Shown: one piece after another, positions 52,960-61,024 of the stretch | How the letters are laid out: every line of letters starts with the position of its first letter | Position numbering within the stretch: the stretch's first letter is position 1 | Assembly (NCBI GenBank): GCA_900551895.1 | Contig: URXX01000010.1 | Coordinates: 1-62,805, forward strand | Length of the DNA: 62,805 bases | Source: an uncultured Lachnospiraceae bacterium | Lineage (GTDB): Bacteria; Bacillota; Clostridia; Lachnospirales; Lachnospiraceae | Direction of reading: 5' to 3' | The notes under the pieces: generated by a model | Databases searched by the model: none | What the model saw: the letters and a program-made list of their open reading frames with translations, nothing else | Told to the model about the DNA's origin: nothing | Program-made: the position numbers and the translations under genes

Positions 52960-53508
52960 AATTCCTGCTGCCAAACCTCCGATATGTGCCATATTGTCTA
53001 CGCCCGTGCTTGTAAAACCGTGATACAGACTACAGACAACCATAAAGACCATTCCTCTGCCGTTCAGCGTTCTTAAATGCCCGTGATTTTTGGCTACAAT
53101 AATGAGCAACGCTCCAATTACGCCAAAAATCGCTCCTGACGCACCTGCGGATACGACAAATTCGCCTGTCTTTAAATCCATTGCCGCCGATAAGACATTC
53201 CCTGCCAAACCGCTTGCAAAATATAGAAAAAGGTACTTAAATCTGCCGATTTCTTCTTCCAATATACTTCCCAAAAAGAACAGCATAATCATATTGTTCA
53301 TCAAATGTGAAAAACCAAAATGCAAAAACATACTGGTTATTAATCGGTAGTATTCTTGATTTCCCAAAACAAGTGGAACAAACATTGCACCGTTTTCTAG
53401 CATATAGCCGGCATCCTCAGTCATTCCAAAAAGAGACAGCCATATAAATACAAGAACATTTATTCCGATAATACCAATTGTTATGATTGGTTTTTTCTTT
53501 ATCGGCAT
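52897..53508 (-). CDS. Rhomboid-family intramembrane serine protease
   Basis: This 203-residue protein has six membrane helices. The catalytic dyad is Ser124 in GASGAIFG and His175 in DNMAHIGG, with oxyanion His/Asn in SHLMNN. It cuts substrates within the membrane. The C-terminus ends with a basic tail encoded antisense to the histidine kinase 3' end. Confidence 0.93.
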   Translation of the reverse strand: MPIKKKPIITIGIIGINVLVFIWLSLFGMTEDAGYMLENGAMFVPLVLGNQEYYRLITSMFLHFGFSHLMNNMIMLFFLGSILEEEIGRFKYLFLYFASGLAGNVLSAAMDLKTGEFVVSAGASGAIFGVIGALLIIVAKNHGHLRTLNGRGMVFMVVCSLYHGFTSTGVDNMAHIGGLAAGILLAFILYRKRQSKRSTVEWN

Positions 53509-53608
53509 TCTATTCCTCCCTTTATGATTTTCTTTTATTATAGGATACTTTCCAATTTTTTACAATAACCTTAAAAAATTTCTCATTAATATATCTATTC
53601 TCCTTACA

Positions 53609-53637
53609 TTGCTACCCCCTCGTAAATATGATATAAT
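53609..53637 (+). promoter_or_regulatory. Promoter of the toxin mRNA
   Basis: TTGCTA (53609-53614) and TATAAT (53632-53637) are 17 bases apart. The predicted transcript starts near 53644 at gcagggaaac. Confidence 0.75.
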
Positions 53638-53721
53638 CTCAGCAGGGAAACTAAAGCCGGGCGGCTCCCCTCTTTTTCGGAGGGATTCACCCTCCAAACG
53701 AAAGAAAGGAGGGCGATGCAA

Positions 53722-53817
53722 ATGTATATTACATATTCTGATTTATTTCAGTTACTAATATTCATTGTTGCCCTTGTAGGTCTTTGTTATGAGATTTTCA
53801 AGGATAAACGGAAATAG
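53722..53817 (+). CDS. Small hydrophobic peptide, candidate type I (holin-like/Fst-like) toxin
   Basis: The 31-residue peptide starts MYITYSDLFQLLIFIVALVG, is a single membrane helix, and ends with the basic tail EIFKDKRK. Layout and length match holin-like type I toxins of Firmicutes, which damage membranes when expressed without their antisense RNA. The second ATG (53722) lies eight bases after GGAGGG; the first (53716) is too close. A structured GC-rich 5' leader with a gagggattcaccctc hairpin may hide the ribosome site. Confidence 0.72.
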   Translation: MYITYSDLFQLLIFIVALVGLCYEIFKDKRK

Positions 53818-53866
53818 CCGCCATTACTCGCAATAATGACGGCTAAACTTAAAAAAGTTTAGTTTA
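53815..53866. terminator. Convergent terminator region of the toxin module
   Basis: The stem agccgccatta/taatgacggct (one mismatch, 53814-53843) overlaps the toxin stop codon and is followed by a second small hairpin, taaact/agttta. T-rich stretches lie on both sides. Confidence 0.65.
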
Positions 53867-53913
53867 CTTATTATCTTGAGGGTAGCCGCTTACAGTTTCC
53901 CTTTTGTATCTCT

Positions 53914-53942
53914 AATATAGCACACGGTTCACCTTTCCGCAA
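53914..53942 (-). promoter_or_regulatory. Promoter of the predicted antisense RNA antitoxin
   Basis: On the minus strand TTGCGG (53937-53942) and TATATT (53914-53919) are 17 bases apart. The transcript would begin near 53907 and run antisense to the toxin. Confidence 0.65.
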
Positions 53943-53961
53943 GTAATATCCTACTTTTCCC

Positions 53962-54669
53962 TCATTCCTTTTCCCATTCACCCCACTTCCCTGCCTTTTT
54001 CTTTCCAATTTTCTCTTTCCACATTCTCCATTTTCCCTCTAAAATATTCCCCTTTTTCTCCTCTTCCTCATCAAAATCAATCCAGTCATCTTCGTACTCC
54101 TCATCCCTTATTTTCTCTGTCCTGATTTCATTTTCACTTGCCGCCATTGCCTGACCGATAATCTTTTCCAAACTATAGTTTTCTTCCATTGTTGCTTTGT
54201 GTAATTCATAAGCGAGTAAAATTGCCTGCTGTTCTTTATGGTTAATCTTGCCGACAAAATATTCTGTAAGACAATGAAATCTATAGCAGAATTGTTCCTC
54301 CTCTATCGGCAGATAGCAGAAAAAATATTTTCCTTCTTCATAAAAAATATATTCTGGCTCAAGCAAAATACAGTTTACATTCAAAAGATAATTTTCTATC
54401 TGACTGAGCAAATTAAGAAACTGCCGCAAAAAACTTGCCAATTCATCTTTTTCAATTACCATTTTCTCGTAAACAGATTTCATGGAAACTTTCCCGCTAA
54501 TCTCATAACTATACTGGCTTTTCCCATTTATCCCCTGCCCGCTGACTTGCAGAAGCCCCTCTATTTTATTTTCCTGCAGCATCCTCATCTGATAATCTTC
54601 CTCATAAAACTCCGGTCTTTCCAAAATAAAATACATATGGTTCCAATCCTGTTTATATTTACTTTCCAT
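53962..54669 (-). CDS. DUF6382-like protein at the end of the Tad locus
   Basis: This 235-residue soluble protein has a conserved N-terminal region (LLQVSGQGINGKSQYSYEIS, FLNLLSQIENYLLNVNCILL) that matches my recollection of DUF6382. Homologues usually continue into an FHA phosphopeptide-binding domain; here the protein ends after an acidic Glu/Asp block and a Lys/Trp tail, so the C-terminus may be lost. The ATG at 54669 follows AAAAGGAAAA and overlaps the end of the pseudopilin gene. The toxin-module antisense promoter starts 20 bases beyond its stop. Confidence 0.75.
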   Translation of the reverse strand: MESKYKQDWNHMYFILERPEFYEEDYQMRMLQENKIEGLLQVSGQGINGKSQYSYEISGKVSMKSVYEKMVIEKDELASFLRQFLNLLSQIENYLLNVNCILLEPEYIFYEEGKYFFCYLPIEEEQFCYRFHCLTEYFVGKINHKEQQAILLAYELHKATMEENYSLEKIIGQAMAASENEIRTEKIRDEEYEDDWIDFDEEEEKKGNILEGKWRMWKEKIGKKKAGKWGEWEKE

Positions 54670-55054
54670 AGATTTTCCTTTTCTTTCTGATATATTTTTC
54701 CGGCACACGCACTGTTCTTTCCTGTCTGACCTGCAAACTCATTTTTCTTTTTCTCGCAGATGCGATTACTGATACTTTATCTTTTTCGCATTTTACCGTG
54801 ATTTTAGGCACGGAAAAGAAAATCATCTTTCCACGCACTCTTTCCCGAAAGAACTTCTCCATTTCTTTCTCCACATTTTCTTCATTCCACTTCATCTTTT
54901 CACTTCCTACAACTGCCGTTTCATATCCCGCCCCGAGAAGAATATTTTTGTTGTGAAAATAGAACAACATATATAGTCCAAGCATAAAACTCAGAAAAAT
55001 CACAGGCATAATATAGGCTGTTTCAACCATAAGACTTGCTTTCATCGTTTTCAT
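54659..55054 (-). CDS. TadE-like pseudopilin
   Basis: This 131-residue protein starts MKTMKASLMVETAYIMPVIF, a pilin-type N-terminus with Glu at +5 of a possible prepilin cleavage site and one membrane helix. The rest is a basic extracytoplasmic domain. It is joined by a four-base overlap to the prepilin peptidase gene and belongs to the Tad pilus operon. Confidence 0.82.
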   Translation of the reverse strand: MKTMKASLMVETAYIMPVIFLSFMLGLYMLFYFHNKNILLGAGYETAVVGSEKMKWNEENVEKEMEKFFRERVRGKMIFFSVPKITVKCEKDKVSVIASARKRKMSLQVRQERTVRVPEKYIRKKRKIYGK

Positions 55055-55455
55055 ATGTACATCACCCCTATATAAGATATTGTTAAAAACGGAATAAACG
55101 GAATTGTTCTCCTTTTATATCCGCCTTTTCCCATAAAGAAGATAAGCGAAAATATTCCTGCCAATCCAAATGCAACGGTAACTGTCCAAAGTGCATTGAT
55201 AAACCCTGCATAACTTCCCAACAGACAGATGAGTAAACTATCTCCATAGCCAAGCGCCTCTCCTGTCACTTTACTGACAACAAGGCAAATTCCTCCTATT
55301 CCGATACCCCCAAGTACGCTACATAAATCAACTTTATTGCAACTCAAAAGAAAAAGAAATGTTCCTACCGCTCCCACACCGAGTAGCCATATCGGTATTC
55401 TTTTTATACGCAAATCCCAAACAGAACAAACAAGCAAAAATATTAATTCCCACAT
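55051..55455 (-). CDS. Prepilin peptidase, A24 family (TadV/CpaA-like)
   Basis: This 134-residue integral membrane aspartyl protease removes the leader of Flp pilins. The two catalytic aspartates are Asp14 in SVWDLR and Asp72 in GYGD. The N-methylase domain of longer PilD enzymes is absent, as usual for the Tad branch. Overlaps both neighbours. Confidence 0.9.
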   Translation of the reverse strand: MWELIFLLVCSVWDLRIKRIPIWLLGVGAVGTFLFLLSCNKVDLCSVLGGIGIGGICLVVSKVTGEALGYGDSLLICLLGSYAGFINALWTVTVAFGLAGIFSLIFFMGKGGYKRRTIPFIPFLTISYIGVMYI

Positions 55456-56321
55456 CTAGAACATTCTCCTTTCCCCAGCGCTTCTGAAATTGGTATGGCA
55501 TAAACTTTTCTCTTCAATCCACTACAACCTATAGATCTATGATACCGATTTCCCTGACTGGTAATATACACATTTTTCCCTGCTTTTCTTCCACATTTCT
55601 CACAAGCCTTGTATTTCTCTCCATTTTCATTGCGTAACTTTCCAATCTCTTTTTTCCCTACCATACGAATGGACAGATCTAAATATGTACATTGACTGTT
55701 TCGGTGATAAACCATACCCGTTTCAGTAACATAGACAATATCCTCTTTTTCCTGAAAGCCAAACTCTTTTTCATATCCTGTCCAGCCTTTTATTTGAAAC
55801 TCTTCTTTACACGATAATGCCAGTTTTCCAAAAGTATATATAGGCAACTTGATTTTGTACTCTGCACACATTTTGATTATTTTAGTTTTTCCCGAAATAC
55901 TTGTCTTACTTAAGTCCAGCCCTCTGCTGCCCCCTGCAACAACGCTTCTGTCTAATCGGTCTTTTCCGATATGCTTCACTACTTTTTCTTCAAGTTCTCC
56001 CGAAAAAATAAACGGTTTTGCATATGCTTCCATCGCAACTTCTCTTCCCACCTCATCAAGTGCCGACCTTATCGTCAGTTGAATAGACATTACCTCCAAG
56101 AGATAACACAGACAACAGATTGCCAGAAAAAACAACGGCAGTGTCAATGCGGTTTCAACTGTAATACTTCCTTTTAAAGAGGTGAATAGGGATGCCCTCT
56201 CTATATGTTTTGGGAAATATGATGTTATGGTTTGTGTCTTAGTAGAGTCTTCCTCCTTCCTTTTATTATTCATTTTTTCTTTCTTTGATCTGTTTTGGGA
56301 ATTTGTAAATAGAAAGGACAT
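55443..56321 (-). CDS. TadE/TadG-like pseudopilin with duplicated Cys/His motifs
   Basis: This 292-residue protein has a charged N-terminal leader, then KGSITVETALTLPLFFLA (pilin-type site and helix, about 48-70). The extracytoplasmic part ends with two similar blocks: YHRNSQCTYL followed by CEKCG, and YHRSIGCSGL followed by CSRCG (about 200-292). Each looks like an Ada-type metal-binding module. The start at 56321 follows GAGGTG eight bases upstream; a shorter MNNKRK start is possible. Confidence 0.85.
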   Translation of the reverse strand: MSFLFTNSQNRSKKEKMNNKRKEEDSTKTQTITSYFPKHIERASLFTSLKGSITVETALTLPLFFLAICCLCYLLEVMSIQLTIRSALDEVGREVAMEAYAKPFIFSGELEEKVVKHIGKDRLDRSVVAGGSRGLDLSKTSISGKTKIIKMCAEYKIKLPIYTFGKLALSCKEEFQIKGWTGYEKEFGFQEKEDIVYVTETGMVYHRNSQCTYLDLSIRMVGKKEIGKLRNENGEKYKACEKCGRKAGKNVYITSQGNRYHRSIGCSGLKRKVYAIPISEALGKGECSRCGN

Positions 56322-56341
56322 CCTTATTCACCTCTTTTCTC

Positions 56342-57697
56342 TTATTGGTATCCATACAATGTCGAGAATCGATATGTAATCCTCTCTCGAATTTTGCAGA
56401 TACTCTGTATTTCCAATTTACTTACACAGGAGTCTATTTTAAAAACTTCTCCCTTTTTCTGTCGTATATTCATCTCAACAATATCTAAACTTCTCATCGT
56501 ACATTCTTCTTCCTTTTGTAAAAAAAGCAACATACGCAAATATTCACGATAGGAAAGTCCTCTTTCATCTTTTTGTACATCTATATCCTCCTTTCCTATT
56601 TCCAGCAATGATGATAACTGTAGTTTCCAATTTTCCTGATTTTTTATCAGTTCAACTTTTCCTCCCTCCAGTAAAGAACGAACATCTATTATACTTTCAC
56701 CAAACGCCCACGCCAGTAAAATCGCCTGCTTAATTACACCGATTAACGCCGGCAGGGCAATTACTCCCGCTAAAGCAGCCGCCATTGTTTCCGCCTCCGC
56801 CTTTTTCACACTATCACTCAAAAGAAATCCATAGTTTGCCGGAAAACGCATGCCGACAAGTTTCGTTACAACAATATCTAAATTTTCTCTGTCACTTTCT
56901 TTTCCACCAATCACATATTCTAATTCATAAGATAATTTTTTCTTCTCATCAGGCTTATCTGCCGCCGAAAATTTTTCCAGTAAGTATGACGTAAAATATA
57001 ATTTTGACATTGTCTTACTCTTTTCTTCTCGTGTCTTAAATGTTCCTCTGCCCTTTCGCAGTTTTCGTTTGGACGGCAATTCTTTCAATGTAACCGCCTT
57101 TTCTGATACATTCATCTCCTTCGGGACAGTCATCCAAAGCATGCCTTTTGTTTTTATTTCGGAAAAAATTCCGAGTGGATTGTCTTTCTCCGGAAGTTGT
57201 TGTTCCGCCTCCTTCAAGGACTGTTCTAAACTGCTCGTCACCTCCTTTCCCTCTTCTTCATATACTTCCTGTTCTTTTTCCTGCTCTTCCCATTCAGTTG
57301 TTGTTCCTGCAAGTTCCTCCACATTTCCGATACCGCTTTTCTGCTTCATATAGGTAATTACCTGCTCACGAAACGCTCTTCCAAAGTCATCACTTAACAA
57401 CTGTATTTTTTCTACTTTATACGTTCCTTTTCCTGCACCATAAAACTCCATTCTATCCAACAAATTTTTTTCTGCAAAAATACCACGTTCATATGTACTG
57501 TCCAACGCAAACACATCGTACTCCTCCAACAAATCTTTTTGGTACTCTGCAAAGACTGACTCTACTGCCCTTTCCACATCTACCCGTCTTTTATTTTTTG
57601 TTATTTGCACAGATGCGCTTTCAATAATAGTTGCCGTTAAAGATAGAAATAGGAGAAATAAAATGCTTAGAAAAGCGGTAACCTCTCCCTTTTTCAT
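56342..57697 (-). CDS. DUF5702-like Tad pilus protein (TadG-like)
   Basis: This 451-residue protein has an N-terminal helix (MKKGEVTAFLSILFLLFLSL) and a long extracytoplasmic region that matches my recollection of DUF5702. It contains an acidic low-complexity stretch (about 125-160, EEQEKEQEVYEEEGKEV) and a second hydrophobic segment (about 305-335). Position between flp pilin and TadE genes supports a minor-pilin or pilus-assembly role. Confidence 0.82.
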   Translation of the reverse strand: MKKGEVTAFLSILFLLFLSLTATIIESASVQITKNKRRVDVERAVESVFAEYQKDLLEEYDVFALDSTYERGIFAEKNLLDRMEFYGAGKGTYKVEKIQLLSDDFGRAFREQVITYMKQKSGIGNVEELAGTTTEWEEQEKEQEVYEEEGKEVTSSLEQSLKEAEQQLPEKDNPLGIFSEIKTKGMLWMTVPKEMNVSEKAVTLKELPSKRKLRKGRGTFKTREEKSKTMSKLYFTSYLLEKFSAADKPDEKKKLSYELEYVIGGKESDRENLDIVVTKLVGMRFPANYGFLLSDSVKKAEAETMAAALAGVIALPALIGVIKQAILLAWAFGESIIDVRSLLEGGKVELIKNQENWKLQLSSLLEIGKEDIDVQKDERGLSYREYLRMLLFLQKEEECTMRSLDIVEMNIRQKKGEVFKIDSCVSKLEIQSICKIRERITYRFSTLYGYQ

Positions 57698-57708
57698 CGT
57701 CTTTTCCT

Positions 57709-57885
57709 CTAAATGCCGGAAGTTTCACTCGTAATTTTTTCAAAAATGGACTGCACTATCTCAGTCAGTTGTGATTTAAAAATAATGACAAGTCCGATAA
57801 GCACAACGAGAATCAAAATCACTTCCACCACACCAATTCCTTTATCATTTTTCAATGTACTCCAAAATAGTCTTATTCTATTCAT
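57709..57885 (-). CDS. flp: Flp1-type type IVb pilin
   Basis: This 58-residue pilin starts MNRIRLFWSTLKNDKG, followed by the cleavage site and hydrophobic core GVVEVILILVVLIGLVIIF; Glu21 is at +5 after Gly16, as in Flp pilins. AGGAGG precedes the ATG. It is the major subunit of the Tad pilus and lies between tadC and the DUF5702 gene. Confidence 0.9.
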   Translation of the reverse strand: MNRIRLFWSTLKNDKGIGVVEVILILVVLIGLVIIFKSQLTEIVQSIFEKITSETSGI

Positions 57886-57896
57886 ACGATTTCCTC

Positions 57897-59108
57897 CTAA
57901 ATGGATATGGATAAAAACGCCGGCACGATTACAATAATCAACACAACTATGAGCATCATGCTCATTGGAAGTAATAGTTTTGTCCCCGCCGTTTCTCCAT
58001 ATTGTTTTGCTCTTTGTTTTCTTGTTTCTAACGCTTCTTTTGTTTCTTTTTCCAATAATTCAGTCAGCCCCTTTGACCCTTTTCTTATATTTTGAGAGAG
58101 AATTGTACCTAATTTCATATAGGACGAGATACCGCATCTTTTTCCAAAACGCTCATAACATTCCGCCTCCGTCATCCCACTCTGCATTTCCCGCATGGCA
58201 GAGTACATTTCTTCATATGCAAATCTCATTTCCTGTTTTTTTCGTTTTTCATATTGAAACACCATTTTCTTCCATGTGTTTTTTATTGTCATTCCCGAAC
58301 CGACAAGGAGTGATAACTGACTGATAATTTCAGGATAGTCCACATTCATCTGTTCTTTTCTTTCCTTCTCTTTTTTCTTCTTCTCCTCCTTTTCCCTTGT
58401 GTAAATCGCGACTGTACAAACTCCTCCAAGTATCAATATGTAAAGAAATTTATAACTCATCATCTTCTGCCATATAATCTCTTTTCCCTCCACTTCTGTC
58501 GGAAGAGATATTTCCGAATGATTTTTACTTCGCCTGTCCGAAGAATGTACCTTATTTTTAATTTGAGTCAGCACTTTTTCCTTCTCACTCAATGTTTTCG
58601 GATAGACCATTACATTCATCACATACATACACTCTTCTTCCCCATAAGAAAGGCACCCTTTTATCTCTACCATTTCACCGTCCGAAGAAATATTTTTCTC
58701 CTGAATTTCTCCCTGCTCATTGATAATCTCACTTTTATCTGTTTCCCAAGCAATTTTTATCGGGAAATCCGGCATCTCTGTAATCAAATTTAGATTTGTT
58801 TCCACATGGTCCGCACTCCTATTTTCTGCCAAAACGATTTTTTCCAGTTTATCCATTGTCTGTTTAAACACTTTTCGGATTTCCTCAACCGTATACTCTT
58901 CCTCGCCCACCTCAATTTCTAACGGCTCTTTCTCAAGAACATCCCCTACGGTCACTTTATAAGTTTCCTGCTTGTCCCCCTTTCCGTGTCCATTTCTTTC
59001 TACCGTATTTACACGCAGACTTCCTAACTCCATAATCAGACAGACAACTGTGCAGATAAGAGTTACCACACCCATAAGAAACATTTTTTTCTTTATTTTT
59101 CTATCCAC
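57897..59108 (-). CDS. tadC: TadC-like type II secretion F-domain protein with extracytoplasmic insertion
   Basis: This 403-residue membrane protein has a first helix (about 8-30), then about 185 residues that should lie outside the membrane, a second helix (about 230-248), a T2SSF domain (VDYPEIISQLSLLVGSGMTI, about 270-375) and a C-terminal helix ending FLSISI. TadC proteins are normally about 300 residues and lack the extra domain. GTG at 59108 follows GAGGTG, directly after the TadB stop. Confidence 0.85.
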   Translation of the reverse strand: MDRKIKKKMFLMGVVTLICTVVCLIMELGSLRVNTVERNGHGKGDKQETYKVTVGDVLEKEPLEIEVGEEEYTVEEIRKVFKQTMDKLEKIVLAENRSADHVETNLNLITEMPDFPIKIAWETDKSEIINEQGEIQEKNISSDGEMVEIKGCLSYGEEECMYVMNVMVYPKTLSEKEKVLTQIKNKVHSSDRRSKNHSEISLPTEVEGKEIIWQKMMSYKFLYILILGGVCTVAIYTREKEEKKKKEKERKEQMNVDYPEIISQLSLLVGSGMTIKNTWKKMVFQYEKRKKQEMRFAYEEMYSAMREMQSGMTEAECYERFGKRCGISSYMKLGTILSQNIRKGSKGLTELLEKETKEALETRKQRAKQYGETAGTKLLLPMSMMLIVVLIIVIVPAFLSISI

Positions 59109-59109
59109 A

Positions 59110-59865
59110 TTACACCTCAATTTCCAATATTTTTCTTCCCCACTGATAAGCCACAAAATAAATTATCAGACAGACCGTCATTACGATTTTCCCGACTGCA
59201 CTCCCGTAGAGAACCGACAAAAATTCAGGAAAACTCACTTTTAAATAAACAATAATGCCCATTGGAATTGCAGACATAATCTTAAATTCCATTTGTTTTG
59301 CTACGATTATCGTATAAATTTCCTGCTGTACTTCTAATTTCATGCAAATCGTTTCTATCGTCTGTCTCAGAACCGCAATCATATCCCCGCCACTTCGCTT
59401 AATCGTAGAAAGTATCGTAACAAAATGCGTCACTTCGTTTATCTCTACTCTGTCTGCAAATGTTTTCCATGCCTGTTCCACCGGAATATTCATTTCTAAC
59501 TGTCTGACAAGATAAGAAAATTCTTTTGTGATAGGCGCTTCTTTTCCATACAGTGTAATCATTTCTTTCTGTACTTCCCGCACTGCATTCTCAACGGAAT
59601 ATCCTACATTTAATACTGTCCGAAGTGACTGTAACGCCTCTTTAAAATGCCTCTGAAACTTTTCTTTTCGCTTACTTTCGTAATCTTTCTTCCATGTTTG
59701 ATAATGAAAGAACAAGAGTGGCAGTAAAAGTACATAACCAATCCAAGAATGATAAAATAAATATGCCAAAACACCTATTCCGCCAAGTCCTTTCGCAATC
59801 GCCAGCGCCTTATCCCTTTTGCGTATATCCCGCTGCCAGTAGTTTTCCTCTGTTTTCCATTTCAT
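59110..59865 (-). CDS. tadB: TadB-like type II secretion F-domain protein
   Basis: This 251-residue protein has two N-terminal helices (about 25-58), a T2SSF domain (HFKEALQSLRTVLNVGYSVE, VTILSTIKRSGGDM) and a C-terminal helical pair. It forms the inner-membrane platform of the pilus with TadC. It overlaps cpaF by 56 bases. Confidence 0.9.
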   Translation of the reverse strand: MKWKTEENYWQRDIRKRDKALAIAKGLGGIGVLAYLFYHSWIGYVLLLPLLFFHYQTWKKDYESKRKEKFQRHFKEALQSLRTVLNVGYSVENAVREVQKEMITLYGKEAPITKEFSYLVRQLEMNIPVEQAWKTFADRVEINEVTHFVTILSTIKRSGGDMIAVLRQTIETICMKLEVQQEIYTIIVAKQMEFKIMSAIPMGIIVYLKVSFPEFLSVLYGSAVGKIVMTVCLIIYFVAYQWGRKILEIEV

Positions 59866-61024
59866 TGATTTTTACCCACTTCCCTTTTACTCTTCCTCCT
59901 TTTTCTCCTGTTTCCTGAAATTGATAAAGCATATTTAGTTTCACACCCTCGCTGTCACACCCTGTAATTTCTTCTATAGAAACTAATTTTCTGCTTTTAT
60001 CACGAAAACGCCCGAGATGAATTAATATATCCACCCCCGATGCAATCTGTCTTTGAATTGCAGGAAGCGGCAAATCCATTCCCATAAGCACCATTGTTTC
60101 CAGTCTTGTTATCATATCCTTTGAACTGTTGGCATGACCTGTACTTAGAGAGCCGTCATGTCCTGTATTCATTGCCTGAAGCATATCAATAACCTCCGCA
60201 CCTCTCACCTCCCCGACAATAATTCTGTCCGGACGCATTCTGAGCGCTGTTTTAATTAAATCTCTAATACTGATTTCACCGACTCCCTCAACATTTGCCA
60301 TTCTTGCTTCTAAACTGACTAGATTGGGAAGTTCTTTTATTTGCAACTCTGCATTGTCCTCAATTGTAATTACTCTTTCGTCTTTTGGTATATACTGCGA
60401 TAACGCATTTAGAAATGTGGTTTTCCCTGTTCCTGTTCCGCCACTAATAAAAATGTTATATTTTGATTGAATTAAGATTTGTAAAAATGAAATGATTTCC
60501 TGATTTACCGCTCCCCATTGCCGTAATTTTTCCAATGTAATACTTTCTTTTGGAAATTTTCGGATAGTGACAATCGGTCCGTTTAATGCAATTGGATATA
60601 AAACTACATTTACCCTTGAGCCGTCTGAAAGCCTTGTATCGACAATAGGCGTTGCCTCATTTACAATTCGGTTTGTTTCGGCAACAATCTGCTGAATGAC
60701 ATCTTCCAGTTTCTTCTTGGAAATAAACCGCTTATCGCTGAGAAGAATCTGCCCTTCCCTCTCAATAAAAATATTTTGCGTTCCGTTAATCATAATCTCC
60801 GTAATTGTTTCATCTTCAATTAGATTCTGCAAAATATCCAGTTTGCGAAAAGCATTAAATAATTCTTGTCCGACTTCCACCTTATCCTGTAAAGAAATAT
60901 ATTCCTTTTCCCCATACTCTTCCAAAACCCGATAAATGACCTCCGTCAGTTCTTCATCATCTATCCCCTCGGATAAGTCAATCCTTTCCAATATCTTCCC
61001 ATGAAACTGTTCTGCCGGTATCAC
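59810..61024 (-). CDS. cpaF: Tad pilus assembly ATPase (CpaF/TadA)
   Basis: This 404-residue hexameric secretion ATPase has Walker A GGTGTGKTT (about 195-203), Asp box ITIEDNAELQ, Walker B region RPDRIIVGEVRG and His box STGHANSS. It powers assembly and possibly retraction of the Flp pilus from the cytosol. Overlaps tadZ by 47 bases and tadB by 56. Confidence 0.95.
   Translation of the reverse strand: MIPAEQFHGKILERIDLSEGIDDEELTEVIYRVLEEYGEKEYISLQDKVEVGQELFNAFRKLDILQNLIEDETITEIMINGTQNIFIEREGQILLSDKRFISKKKLEDVIQQIVAETNRIVNEATPIVDTRLSDGSRVNVVLYPIALNGPIVTIRKFPKESITLEKLRQWGAVNQEIISFLQILIQSKYNIFISGGTGTGKTTFLNALSQYIPKDERVITIEDNAELQIKELPNLVSLEARMANVEGVGEISIRDLIKTALRMRPDRIIVGEVRGAEVIDMLQAMNTGHDGSLSTGHANSSKDMITRLETMVLMGMDLPLPAIQRQIASGVDILIHLGRFRDKSRKLVSIEEITGCDSEGVKLNMLYQFQETGEKGGRVKGKWVKINEMENRGKLLAAGYTQKG

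Larger units (their letters stand above)
53644..53907. other. Probable type I toxin-antitoxin module (convergent toxin mRNA and antisense RNA)
   Basis: A plus-strand mRNA encodes a 31-residue membrane peptide. A minus-strand promoter (53914-53942) starts an RNA near 53907 that runs back through the toxin mRNA 3' end. Both 5' ends share a related motif: GGGAAACTaaAGC..GGCGGCT on the mRNA and GGGAAACTgtAAGCGGCT on the antisense RNA, as in par/Fst-type loci where direct repeats mediate pairing. Confidence 0.65.

Noticed and set aside
53716..53721. First ATG as the start of the small toxin
   Set aside because: It lies two bases after GGAGGG; the second ATG has the normal spacing of eight bases.
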